In this document: positions 55,394 to 64,000 of the stretch, piece after piece | How the letters are laid out: each line of letters starts with the position of its first letter | Position numbering within the stretch: position 1 is the first letter of the stretch | NCBI GenBank assembly: GCA_040506895.1 | Contig: JBEVVY010000001.1 | Span: 1,984,001-2,048,000 of the forward strand | Reading direction: 5' to 3' | Source of the DNA: Sedimenticola_A sp040506895 | Lineage (GTDB): Bacteria; Pseudomonadota; Gammaproteobacteria; Chromatiales; Chromatiaceae | Length of the DNA: 64,000 bases | Position numbers and translations under genes: made by a program | Notes under the pieces: model-generated | The model's input: only the letters and a program-made list of their open reading frames with translations | Databases searched by the model: none | What the model was told of the DNA's origin: nothing

Positions 55394-56989
55394 CACACCC
55401 AGGAATCAATTACACAACAGGCGACCCAAAATCTCGAAGCGATGGCCAATGTCCAACACCATCGATTGAAGCAATTCATAAAGAGCAATGAGCAGAAACT
55501 GAGCTTGATTAGCAGTCGAACGCAGATGCGAATCTCGCTTGAACGTTATCAAGACAAAAAAGATGATAAAGATCTTGCGATGGTGAACAGGATCATTGCC
55601 GATGCCGCTAAGGCATCCAAGGGGGTCGATGACATCTTAGTGATGGGATTGGATGGCAAGGTTTTAGCGTCAGTTACTCACCGGCATGATGGAGAGTCTT
55701 TGGCGTATCTTCCGCTGTACACATATGGCAAAGAGATGCCAACGGCCTCGATTGTAAGTGTCGATGAGAGTAGTGCTCCCCAGTTTTTTCACTCAGCGCC
55801 TTTGGTACTAGAGGATAGTGTCATTGGTTTGATCGCCATGCAGGTGAGCATAGATGATCTGTATGCCCTACTCGAAGATTACACGGGGCTGGGTGAAACC
55901 GGTGAGGTCCTAATGGGGATTAAGACCGAAAACGGCGATACATTACTCTTTTCGCCACTGCGTTTTGAAAAATCCCCAATGCTAGTCGCCAAGAATTCAA
56001 ACTATGCCGTTGCAATGCAAAATGCTCTATCAAAGCGGGATATGCTGTTGGACGGTGTTCAGGATTATCGTCAAAAGAAAGTCATAGCGGTCACTCGTTA
56101 TCTTAGCGAACTTGACTTGGGTATCGTGGTCAAGATCGACAGCGATGAAATTTTCAAAGCCCAGCATGACCTTCAAATGTTTATGCTGCAATCTGTTATA
56201 GCCATGGTACTGGTTGTTTTCATAGCATCTTTTCTTTTGGCTCGCATAATTACAAAGCCAGTTATTGATATTACTCATGTGGCGACTTTAATCAGCGAAG
56301 GCGATCTTGAACGACGCGTTCATGAGATGTCACAGGATGAACTTGGCCAACTTGCGAAAGCCCTGAATAGCATGGCTGACAGCTTGATCGATACAAATAC
56401 TCTTCTGGAACAGAAAGTGAAGGAGAGAACCGCCGACCTGATGGGCGCCAATGAACGATTGAAGAAAATGGCCAGACTAGATGGTTTAACTGGAGTTGCC
56501 AATCGCAGGAGCTTTGATGACAAGTTGGATGAGGAATGGCGGCGCTGCATGCGCTCCCAAACACCGATTTCACTGATCATGGTCGATCTTGATTACTTTA
56601 AGAAAGTGAATGATATCGCCGGCCATCAAATTGGTGATGAGTGCTTAAAAAGCATCGCATCCGCGTTAAGTCAATCAATTAATAGGCCAGGCGATATGGT
56701 AGCTCGATATGGCGGGGAAGAGTTTGCACTGATTCTTCAGGACACACCCGAAACATTTGCCGAAGTAATGGCAGAAACGATGCGTAAAATGGTTCTTGAA
56801 TGCAAAGTGCCTCATCCTGATTCGGATATCTCTCCCTATGTTACGATCAGTGTGGGTGTTGCTACAACAGTCCCCCAAAAAAACGAACAGGCATCATCTC
56901 TTGTTACCAATGCTGACAATGCTCTATACCAGGCAAAGCAGACTGGTCGAAACAAAGTGGTTGTTTGGCATAATGCTGAGAAAAGATAA
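55394..56989 (+). pseudogene. Diguanylate cyclase, main part: periplasmic sensor, HAMP, GGDEF (split by IS3)
   Basis: Continues the frame of 53995-54135. A periplasmic dCache-like sensor (about 225 residues; DDILVMGLDGKVLASV, DDLYALLEDYTGLGETGEVL) is followed by a membrane helix (QSVIAMVLVVFIASFLLARI), HAMP and GGDEF. The active site is intact (DGLTGVANRR, VARYGGEEFALI), and RPGD five residues before GGEEF fits the inhibitory c-di-GMP I-site. Restored length is about 577 residues. An internal ATG at 55442 could give a soluble-start fragment without the first membrane anchor, which may be mislocalised. Confidence 0.86.
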
Positions 56990-57105
56990 CGGGTGATTCT
57001 CCGCCGAAAGCGACGAAGTATTTTCCAGATTAGTCTGCTCAGAGGCGGTTTCGGAAGTTGTGTATATGGAAATAAAGGCCTGGTATTAGGGAAAAGGGAG
57101 TATAA

Positions 57106-57134
57106 AAAAAGCCCCCTGACGAATCAGGGGGCTC
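57106..57134 (-). terminator. Terminator of the thrC remnant
   Basis: A 9-10 bp stem, AGCCCCCTGA paired with TCAGGGGGCT around a CGAA loop, is followed by seven T on the minus strand. It lies about 40 nt past the thrC stop and marks the native 3' end of that gene. Confidence 0.88.
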
Positions 57135-57174
57135 TACCTGGTGCCGGGGGCGGCTTTCGATCCCTCAACAGGGC

Positions 57175-57609
57175 TTACTTGCCGGCGAGGGTATCCTTCA
57201 TGTACTGGCGGATCACGTCGCCTCCGGCATCCAGTACTTCGCAACGGGTCTCCTTCTCCATCAGGCCCTGCAGGGAAGGCGGTGGCGGGGCTTCCACGCC
57301 GATCGCCTCGTTCACCGCATCGCCGAACTTGGCGGGATGGGCCGTGGCCAGGCAGACCGAGCCGGGATAATCCTCTGCGGCCTTGACGCCCACCGCGGTG
57401 TGGGGATCGAGGATATAGCCGCAATCGGTATAGGTCTGCTTGATCTGCTCCAGGGTCTGCTCTTCGCTCACCGCGGCGGCGACGAATATCTTCGCCACTT
57501 CGGCCCGCTTCTCTTCAGAGACCTCGAGCTTGCCCTGGGTGGCCATCTGCTGCATCAGCTCGCGGACCTTGGCGGGGTCGGAGTCCATCAGGAAGAAGAG
57601 TGTCGTGCT
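57175..57609 (-). pseudogene. thrC: Threonine synthase, C-terminal remnant
   Basis: The reverse strand encodes about the last 140 residues of threonine synthase: LFFLMDSDPAKVRELMQQM, SEEQTLEQIKQTYTDCGYI, LDPHTAVGVKAAEDY and VCLATAHPAKFGDAV are all family motifs of the C-terminal domain. The frame ends upstream at a TGA (57612-57610), and the catalytic PLP domain is missing. The native terminator is still attached. It is non-functional alone; a full thrC must lie elsewhere if the cell makes threonine. Confidence 0.88.
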
Positions 57610-57746
57610 TCAGTTGTTTATGGCAAGTATGGTGACAGTTGTAGAGACTGCCGCCCGAATGAAACCTATACTAGCTATATGCGGATCAACGTATTGATGA
57701 ATATTCCCTGCATGTCTCTTAAAACAAGGCGAAGGTGAGGTAGATA

Positions 57747-59942
57747 ATGCCGCAACAGCCGACAAAAGCGGTCTCCATGAGTCGACGCCTGGCGCTAGCG
57801 CTGGCAGCAACTGTAACCCTGGTAGTGATACTGGTCGCCGGTGTTTTTTATTGGTACACAGCGAACGAGATGGAGCGCAATTTCAGCCGGCAGGCGGATG
57901 AGACGCTGAGCCACCTGGAGGGAATGCTGGGCCTGATATTATGGAACTACGACCATAAGACAGCGCAATGGGTGGTCAAAGCGACGATGAATGACGCTAT
58001 GATTGTTGGCGTAACCATTCGTGACGATCGTGATCGACCGATCTACGCACTCAGTGAGCCGGGTGCAGAAGCTACCGTTACCCGCAGCCATTCGATCCAT
58101 TATCAGGATACCCTGGTCGGTAGTTTAGAGCTGACTTTCTCGCGCGAGTTGTTGCACGACACTCTCAACAATATCCTTCTGATCAGCCTCAGTGTATGGT
58201 TGTTAGCCTTGCTTGGGATTGCGTTGCTGACCTATGGTTTTATCCGTATTTACTTCCGCGGTCCGTTGCTTTCATTTATTGAACTGGCTAAATCCTATCG
58301 GCGCGATCCATCATTCAAGTCCGTCAAAGAGACACCTTTTATCGAATTCCAGCCGATAGAGGCGGTTGTGAAGAATCTTGCTGATGAGGTATTCCAACAG
58401 CTGCGCGAGCTAGAACATCACCGTGAAAACCTTGAACTGGAGGTTTCCAAACGTACCCACGATCTGGAAATTGCCAGAGACGCTGCTGAACAGGCCAGGG
58501 TGAAGGCCGAAGTAGCCAATCAGGCCAAAAGCACCTTTCTGGCAAATATGTCTCACGAACTGCGCACACCGCTCAATGCCATTCTCGGTTTCTCCGAAAT
58601 GATCGGTCGGGATCATTATACCCCTCCATCCACTCAGGAAAAGGTGAGCATCATCAACCACAGTGGGGAACATCTACTAGGCATGATCAACGACATTCTC
58701 GATCTGTCCAAGGTAGAGGCCGGACGCATCGAGCTGGAACCGGAAGCTTTCGACCTGCCGCAAATGTTGGAAGATATCGGCCGGATGTTCGAAGCACGTG
58801 CAGTAGAGGCCGGATTGAGTTTTCAGCAGGAAACCGAACCGGAACTCTGTCAGTTCATCAAGAGTGATCCAGGTAAATTGCGCCAGATTCTCATCAACTT
58901 GTTGGGCAATGCAATCAAGTTCACCCAGGAGGGCGGCTTCTCCCTGCATGCCCGTACCGAGCCTTTGGCCTATGACTCGGATATGGTACTCCTGCAATTC
59001 GAGGTGGAGGACAGTGGGCCCGGCATACCGGCAGGGGGGTTACAGCGCATCTTTCAACCTTTTGTGCAGTCAGATCAAACTTCCGCCAAGTCCAAGGGCA
59101 CCGGCCTGGGCCTCGCGATCAGTAAATCCTTTGTCGAGTTGATGGGCGGCGAGATTGGCGTCAAAAGTGAGCCGGGTAAAGGCACGCTTTTTCGTGTCGA
59201 ACTGCCGGTGGCCGTGGCGCAAGCGGCTGATTCATCGACTATCGAGTCCGACAGGCAGGACGTTGTGGGGCTGGAAGCCGACCAGCCTGCATGGCGTATC
59301 CTGGTGGTTGAGGATATAGCCGAAAACCGTTTGTTGCTCAGCACGCTATTGCGCCAGGCCGGATTCGAGATCCGCGAGGCGGAGAACGGTGAACAGGCCG
59401 TTGCCCGGTTCGAGGATTGGCATCCGCATTTCATCTGGATGGATATGCGAATGCCGGTGATGGACGGTTACCAGGCAACCGCCAGGATTCGATCATTGCC
59501 CGCTGGCGACAAAGTGAAGATCGTGGCCCTCACGGCCAGCGCTTTCAAGGAACAGCGGCCTAAAATCATCGAGGCCGGTTGCAACGATGTGTTGCACAAA
59601 CCTTTCCAATCTTACGAGTTTTTCGATGTTATGGCCGAGCAGTTAGGTGTGCGTTACCTATATGAATCGAATGCGCCGGCCGAGGAGGAGCATGTGACGC
59701 AATTGACCGCCGAGATGGTGGGCGAATTGCCGGAAGCCTTGCGGGCACCACTGCATAAAGCTTGCCAATTAATTGACATTGAAACAGTGGGTGAGTTGAT
59801 CGGGAACATTCGCCAGCAATCGCCGCAACTGGCAGCGGGTTTGCAGGCTTTAGCTGATAACTATGAGTGGGGCAGAATCCGGCAACTGTTGGATGCAAGC
59901 GCTGAACGTGATGGTAAAAAAGAGCAGCCAGATTCTAAGTAA
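57747..59942 (+). CDS. Hybrid sensor histidine kinase with receiver domain
   Basis: The 731-residue membrane kinase has two membrane helices flanking a periplasmic sensor of about 100 residues (LALALAATVTLVVILVAGVF; ISLSVWLLALLGIALLTYGF), then a coiled coil. HisKA has its His in FLANMSHELRTPLNAILGFS, and HATPase_c has LLGNAIKFTQEGG and FVQSDQTSAKSKGTGLGLAI. The receiver has its Asp in FIWMDMRMPVMDGYQ. The C-terminal 100 residues resemble the tails of such hybrids without an obvious HPt histidine. It is followed by a binding-protein gene and an HD-GYP regulator, which may form one c-di-GMP signalling locus. Confidence 0.92.
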   Translation: MPQQPTKAVSMSRRLALALAATVTLVVILVAGVFYWYTANEMERNFSRQADETLSHLEGMLGLILWNYDHKTAQWVVKATMNDAMIVGVTIRDDRDRPIYALSEPGAEATVTRSHSIHYQDTLVGSLELTFSRELLHDTLNNILLISLSVWLLALLGIALLTYGFIRIYFRGPLLSFIELAKSYRRDPSFKSVKETPFIEFQPIEAVVKNLADEVFQQLRELEHHRENLELEVSKRTHDLEIARDAAEQARVKAEVANQAKSTFLANMSHELRTPLNAILGFSEMIGRDHYTPPSTQEKVSIINHSGEHLLGMINDILDLSKVEAGRIELEPEAFDLPQMLEDIGRMFEARAVEAGLSFQQETEPELCQFIKSDPGKLRQILINLLGNAIKFTQEGGFSLHARTEPLAYDSDMVLLQFEVEDSGPGIPAGGLQRIFQPFVQSDQTSAKSKGTGLGLAISKSFVELMGGEIGVKSEPGKGTLFRVELPVAVAQAADSSTIESDRQDVVGLEADQPAWRILVVEDIAENRLLLSTLLRQAGFEIREAENGEQAVARFEDWHPHFIWMDMRMPVMDGYQATARIRSLPAGDKVKIVALTASAFKEQRPKIIEAGCNDVLHKPFQSYEFFDVMAEQLGVRYLYESNAPAEEEHVTQLTAEMVGELPEALRAPLHKACQLIDIETVGELIGNIRQQSPQLAAGLQALADNYEWGRIRQLLDASAERDGKKEQPDSK

Positions 59943-60090
59943 TTCTTTTCGCTAAAGGGTTGTGATTATCGCACAGTTTTTGATCTATGGCCGTGTTCCG
60001 GCGGCATTTCGAACTTGTAAAAAACGGGATTCAGCATGTTGTACTATAAATAGTATTGGATACGTGTATTTAATGGCGGAGGGTTAAGCG

Positions 60091-60948
60091 ATGAAATCGA
60101 AATGCCAGTTGGCTGTAATGATTTTATTGCTCGGACTTTCGGCACCATGCGCAAACGCCGGGGACGTCATCAAGGTTTGTGGTGAACCCTGGCCCCCGTA
60201 TTTATATTATGAAAATCAAGGCGAAGGCGAGCAAAAAATCGTCGGTGCGAATCTGCCCGTGTTCGAGGCAATCAGTAAACGTACCGGCTACGAGTTTTCC
60301 TTTGAGTTGCTGCCCTGGAAGCGCTGTCTCGATTATGTGGCCAATTTTGATCACTACGCCAGTTTCGAAATCGCTGCCGATGCAACCCGCAACGCAGAGC
60401 GCGAAAGGCTCTACCATATTGTGGGCCCCGTATACGAAGCCACCACGAGTATTTACTATTCGCTCAAGAAGTACCCGAGCGGGCCGGTTTCGCCGGAAAC
60501 CGGCAAGCCGGTTTCAACCATTCATGCGATGAAGGATTTCAAGGTCTGCGGCATTCATGGAAGTAACTATGAAGGCTATTATACGCGGCATGGTTGGTCC
60601 CGAGATATTCCTATTGATACCGGCTCGAAGGATTTTAAATCCCTGTTATTGAAGATTTCTAATCAGCGCTGCGACATGATGGAAAAGCAGACCAATATCA
60701 TCGCGGGCGCGATCGTTTCGGGAACACTGGATATACCAGACGATATAGCCTGTGTGCGGATCCGTAATGGCACAGGTAAGTTTAATCTGTTGGTCTCCAA
60801 GACCTCCCCCCGTGGTGCTGAAATGGCAAAACGGATGACTGCAGTGTTCGACGAGATGCGCGAGTCAGGCGAACTTGAACGGATTGTTGAATCGAAAATT
60901 GACGAGTTAGTGAAGCGCAGCGGCAAAACGCTGCCCAGGTGCCAGTAA
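60091..60948 (+). CDS. Periplasmic solute-binding protein, family 3-like
   Basis: The 285-residue secreted protein has a cleavable signal (MILLLGLSAPCANAG) and mature start DVIKVCGEPWPPYLYYENQ, the SBP_bac_3 beginning. Further stretches are VFEAISKRTGYEFSFELLPW and MAKRMTAVFDEMRESGELER. Four cysteines (VCGEPW, KRCLDY, KVCGIHG, QRCDMM) could form disulfides. No permease gene is nearby. Between two signalling genes it may serve as a periplasmic sensor partner for the hybrid kinase rather than in transport. Confidence 0.8.
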   Translation: MKSKCQLAVMILLLGLSAPCANAGDVIKVCGEPWPPYLYYENQGEGEQKIVGANLPVFEAISKRTGYEFSFELLPWKRCLDYVANFDHYASFEIAADATRNAERERLYHIVGPVYEATTSIYYSLKKYPSGPVSPETGKPVSTIHAMKDFKVCGIHGSNYEGYYTRHGWSRDIPIDTGSKDFKSLLLKISNQRCDMMEKQTNIIAGAIVSGTLDIPDDIACVRIRNGTGKFNLLVSKTSPRGAEMAKRMTAVFDEMRESGELERIVESKIDELVKRSGKTLPRCQ

Positions 60949-61036
60949 AACAAGGGCCCTTGACAAGGGAATGAATATCTTCTGTCCTGTTGCCAGGGCC
61001 TGTTAACACTAGCAGGAGATACACGTTTAATGGTGA

Positions 61037-61383
61037 GACTTCTTTAGATATGAAAACAAGGGCTTTCAGCAATGTAAGCCCTGCCGGGCGGAGGAGATTT
61101 TCGAGTGCATGGCACGCCGTCTGGACCTGGAGTATGTCTATTGCGATGTGGCCGAGGAAGCAGCCGCAGGACAAGGTGGCGTAACAATGCTTGTTTCGGA
61201 AGAGCAGTTTGCTGCTCTGCCTGCCGATCTGAAGGATGTCCTCAAATATGCAGTAACATTGCTGGACAAAAATGAGATGCACCACGTTTTTGAAAAATTG
61301 AACCAATTGATTCTGAATTGGCTGCAGCATTGGATCAGATGGTTGAAGCGTTCGATTTATCGAAAATCAAACGACTGCTGTAA
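61037..61383 (+). pseudogene. Hybrid histidine kinase, C-terminal remnant with frameshift
   Basis: The frame from about 61037 reads QQCKPCRAEEIFECMARRLD, matching the end of a receiver domain, then LEYVYCDVAEEAAAGQG and LVSEEQFAALPADLKDVLKY, the tail found in hybrid kinases such as the one at 57747. Around 61300 the frame slips: IDSELAAALDQMVEAFDLSK then IKRLL and TAA at 61381 continue in another frame. The kinase and most of the receiver are missing. It is a decayed second hybrid kinase that once preceded the HD-GYP regulator. Confidence 0.78.
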
Positions 61384-61515
61384 CCAGGCGCGGATCATGA
61401 AGCCTGAAAAGATGCCAGGATGGTTCTTACGCATGACAAAGAGTCATGCTATGTCTGTAGATAGAGGGAGCGCAGGTATCTTTAAGAACGCATTGCAGCA
61501 GAAGGCCGATACAGA

Positions 61516-62955
61516 ATGTATGACGCTATCAGTAAAAAGAAAGCCGATATCATGGTGGTGGATGATGTCCCGGCCAACGTCAAACTGTTGAGTGAATTAC
61601 TGATACGGGAGGGCTATACAGTTCGTCCTGCTACCAGCGGTGCAGATGCGCTTGATGCCATCAGAATGAAAAAGCCCGACCTGGTATTACTTGACATCAG
61701 AATGCCTGGCATGACCGGCTTTGAGGTCTGCAGCAAGCTCCATGAGGATGCCGGGACTGCCGATATACCCGTAATTTTCGTCACCGCATCCATAGACCCC
61801 GAAGGCGCTGCCAAGGGACTCACACTGGGTGCCGTTGACTATATCAACAAACCTTTTCGTGAAGAGGAGGTTCTGGCCAGGGTTCGCACCCATGTTGAGC
61901 TCTATCGCATGCGACGCCATCTGGCCATGGAATCCAAGGAGACTAAAGCACGATATCGCCGCCTGGTTGAAGGGCTTGAAGACGAGTTTTTCTTCTACTC
62001 ATATGGCGTAGATGGTGTATTCACCTATCTGAGCCCCTCCATTGAAAATGTTCTGGGCTATAGTCAGCGGCAGTTCATTACCCACTACACTGAATATCTA
62101 AGCGACAGCGAAATCAATCAGGCAGTCAAAGCGTATACCGATGCTTCACTGCGTGGAGAGAAGCAACCATCCCACGAAGTCGATATCTACCACAAGAACG
62201 GCAGTGCACGCCGGTTATTGGTCAAGGAAACCCCTGTCTTCGATGATGCTGGGCAAGTCGTGGCTGTGGAGGGCATTGCCCACGATATAACCGATCGGAT
62301 ACTGGCAGAACGGCAACGGGAAAGTGATCAGAGGAAACTGCAGTATGCCTTACAGGATACCGTTCAGGCAATTTCGAATACCGTAGAAAAGCGTGATCCC
62401 TATACTGCCGGTCATCAGAAAAGGGTGGCAGAACTTGCCTGCGCCATTGCCCGGGAGATAGGGCTAGAGTCGGATATCATCGAAGGAATCCGAATGGGCG
62501 GTACGATTCATGATATTGGAAAAATTCACATCCCTACGGAGATACTCAATCGGCCTGGTAAGCTTAGCAATATCGAGCTTAACATTATCAAAGGACATCC
62601 AGAGACAGGCTTCAGCATCATCAAGGAAGTGGTTTTTCCATGGCCGGTAGCCGATATAGTCTATCAGCATCATGAACGGCTTGACGGCTCAGGTTACCCG
62701 CAGGGTCTGCAGGGTGAGGAGATCTGTATCGAAGCCCGGGTACTTGCAGTTGCCGATGCGGTCGAGGCCATGGCTTCACACCGTCCATATCGCCCAGCCC
62801 TGGGCATTAAGGCTGCACTGGAAGAGATTGAACAAGGCAGTGGCCGCATATACGATCCACAAGCAGTCACTGCTTGCCTGCGTTTATTCCGTGAAAAAGG
62901 GTGTCAGATCAATCAAGATATAAGTGTATCCTTGTTTACGAAAGATGCTGAATAA
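61516..62955 (+). CDS. Response regulator with PAS and HD-GYP domains (c-di-GMP phosphodiesterase)
   Basis: The 479-residue cytoplasmic protein has a receiver (about 10-130) with Asp in LVLLDIRMPGMTGFE and Lys in YINKPFREEE, a PAS domain (about 150-270; GVFTYLSPSIENVLGYSQRQ) and an HD-GYP domain (about 290-470) with RDPYTAGHQKRVAELA, GGTIHDIGKIHIP, ILNRPGKL and the signature HHERLDGSGYP. All metal and GYP residues are present, so it should hydrolyse c-di-GMP under phosphorelay control. The likely kinase partner is the hybrid at 57747 or the decayed one directly upstream. Confidence 0.93.
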   Translation: MYDAISKKKADIMVVDDVPANVKLLSELLIREGYTVRPATSGADALDAIRMKKPDLVLLDIRMPGMTGFEVCSKLHEDAGTADIPVIFVTASIDPEGAAKGLTLGAVDYINKPFREEEVLARVRTHVELYRMRRHLAMESKETKARYRRLVEGLEDEFFFYSYGVDGVFTYLSPSIENVLGYSQRQFITHYTEYLSDSEINQAVKAYTDASLRGEKQPSHEVDIYHKNGSARRLLVKETPVFDDAGQVVAVEGIAHDITDRILAERQRESDQRKLQYALQDTVQAISNTVEKRDPYTAGHQKRVAELACAIAREIGLESDIIEGIRMGGTIHDIGKIHIPTEILNRPGKLSNIELNIIKGHPETGFSIIKEVVFPWPVADIVYQHHERLDGSGYPQGLQGEEICIEARVLAVADAVEAMASHRPYRPALGIKAALEEIEQGSGRIYDPQAVTACLRLFREKGCQINQDISVSLFTKDAE

Positions 62956-63387
62956 CCGTTTCTCAAAGTCCCTTCTTTCGTGGTTTGGTTGAATGTCTCT
63001 TCAGGGTCGAAGGCTGGCGGTTGCACAATATTGCGATAGTCAGCTTAATACACATAGCAGTAGTTAGAAAATTGATCGCCAATAGTCCGCTTTGGTCGCT
63101 TTGCGGAAGTGATGCAGGTTAGTCATGAAGGCCTGCTTCGGGTCGACAGCAGCGCATTGCAGTGCACAATACCGGAGTCTGCTTTCGAGTGATTGGGAAA
63201 CCGAACCATTGGTGTCTAAAACACCCGCCATTGCCAGATAGCTGACCCCAGGGATCAACGTAGGAGATGAGCGCGCATCTGCGTGTATTGGTGAGAGGAC
63301 GGACCAGCTAAGTTATTGATTTACCAATATCACACTACGATTGGGAACCCGGTGGTCGGTCGGTCTTGTTATAGCACCAGGGTATAA
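62956..63387. other. Intergenic stretch, no gene seen
   Basis: About 430 nt after the HD-GYP gene with no frame of coding character. A short reverse frame at 63064-63258 has no ribosome site or recognisable domain. A 19-nt motif at 63340-63358 resembles one near the integrase (47656-47674). Confidence 0.55.
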
Positions 63388-63533
63388 TTTCGTGGCCTAT
63401 CGATGAGCGGTACTACGTAGTCCTTTTTCTTTGTTGGCCACGAGTGACTTTTGTTACAGCAAAAGTCACCAAAACCACTGCTCCGCCCTGCCACCCTGCG
63501 GGTGCTCTGCGCTACTCAAAGCTTCAGGGGTTA
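63388..63533. repeat. Structured repeat unit A (three hairpins)
   Basis: TCGTGGCC pairs with GGCCACGA across about 40 nt, then GTGACTTTTG pairs with CAAAAGTCAC around TTACAG, then CACCC/GGGTG. The order and the linker CCAAAA-C-ACT match unit B at 63558, with different but still pairing stem bases. Non-coding. Confidence 0.7.
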
Positions 63534-63557
63534 TTTTTATATAGGCTTGGTAAAAAA

Positions 63558-63695
63558 TTTCGTAGCCTAACAGCGGTTCACGCTGTAGTTGATTCTCTAC
63601 CACGGCTACGAGCTACTTTTGCAAAGAGGCAAAAGTAGCCAAAAACTCTTCTCCCCGGTGTCCCGCCCGCTATCGCGGGTTCACTGTGCTTCTCA
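63558..63695. repeat. Structured repeat unit B (three or four hairpins)
   Basis: TCGTAGCC pairs with GGCTACGA, enclosing ACAGCG/CGCTGT. Then GCTACTTTTGC pairs with GGCAAAAGTAGC around AAAGA, then CCCGC/GCGGG. It is homologous to unit A at 63388, with compensatory changes in the stems. Confidence 0.7.
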
Positions 63696-63696
63696 C

Positions 63697-63787
63697 CTTC
63701 GCTGGGGGTTGTCAGACGCGACGTCCCTGTCGCGACTGACAACGGCCGGCCTCCCTGCCGGCCCCCTTCGGGCCTTGTCCAGCGAAG
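63697..63787. repeat. Multi-branched palindrome (cruciform-forming)
   Basis: The outer stem CTTCGCTGG/CCAGCGAAG (63697-63705, 63779-63787) encloses two arms: TTGTCAG/CTGACAA with an inner CGCGAC/GTCGCG, and GGCCGGC/GCCGGCC. No coding frame crosses it convincingly. The remainder to 64000 also lacks a gene I can support. Confidence 0.7.
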
Positions 63788-64000
63788 CCTGCGATGCTCG
63801 TCGGGACAAAGGGGCCCCTTTCCCATTAGTTAACCACCTCCAAAACTGGAGCATGTAGGGTGTTGTTGAGCGTAGCGAAACACACCATTTGAGCTATCCG
63901 GCGCATTTCCAGGGCATTGGAACTGCGACAGTTTCCCTCGATGCAGCCGAGCATCGGAGGAATTTCAGGAAAGGCCCGAAGGGGCGCCGCAAGGATGCGG

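Noticed and set aside
61109..61591. Taking 61109-61591 as a complete 160-residue gene
   Set aside because: After about residue 65 the translation turns into W/R-rich nonsense, while a shifted frame continues the hybrid-kinase tail; it is a frameshifted remnant.
63064..63258. 64-codon reverse frame (MIPGVSYLAMAGVLDTNGSV)
   Set aside because: No ribosome site, no recognisable domain, and composition like the surrounding non-coding DNA.
63578..63858. Frames of 80-90 codons on both strands at the window end
   Set aside because: They read through perfect palindromes (KSSQKLFSP-type translations) and arise from the hairpin repeats.

Overview
The window is chromosomal DNA of a gammaproteobacterium. 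It carries a dcw (division and cell wall) cluster, RNase P RNA, arginine biosynthesis genes, a type I sulfide:quinone reductase resembling the Acidithiobacillus enzyme, a membrane pyrophosphatase, and an acetate/carboxylate uptake and activation region. These fit a sulfur-oxidising, facultatively mixotrophic marine lineage (Chromatiales or Sedimenticola/Thiodiazotropha-like). That placement is inferred from gene content, not from a marker phylogeny.

Layout. 1-5404 (minus): mraZ-rsmH-ftsL-ftsI-murE-murF, with murF running off the left edge, behind a sigma70 promoter overlapped by four MraZ boxes at 10-bp spacing. 5560-6210 (minus): rnpB, split by a 200-N scaffold gap whose two flanks are the same 91 nt. 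6408-8542 (plus): argD-argF, followed by an IS3-family element that separates argF from its terminator. 9911-15043 (minus): a five-gene branched-chain-type ABC importer. 15725-22220: a zinc-ribbon/FGE-like protein, sulfide:quinone reductase, hemerythrin, MscS channel, K+ channel and a small membrane protein.

22453-40129 is the most coherent block: a small membrane protein, a histidine kinase with a sodium/solute-symporter sensor, a sigma54-dependent response regulator, DUF4212 plus symporter, two cNMP/CBS/DUF294 nucleotidyltransferase-like proteins, a DnaQ-like exonuclease, a second symporter and acetyl-CoA synthetase. The ABC importer, both symporter loci and acs each have a GG-N10-GC (-24/-12) sigma54 promoter. 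GGTAACA boxes lie at enhancer distance upstream of the first three, more weakly at acs, and also in front of the kinase operon. I propose that the kinase/regulator pair controls a local carboxylate-scavenging regulon through these boxes.

40402-47511: NYN/cold-shock-like protein, ispG, hemerythrin, a small unknown protein, H+-pyrophosphatase and argG. From about 47.7 kb the region is accessory and damaged. It holds a small integrative element (integrase, excisionase-like, rep) whose rep gene is split by an IS21-family element, a diguanylate cyclase split by a second IS3-family element, the C-terminal stub of threonine synthase, a hybrid kinase, a periplasmic binding protein, a frameshifted hybrid-kinase tail and an HD-GYP response regulator. 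The last kilobase carries no gene but is dense in hairpins, including two homologous units whose stems differ by compensatory changes.
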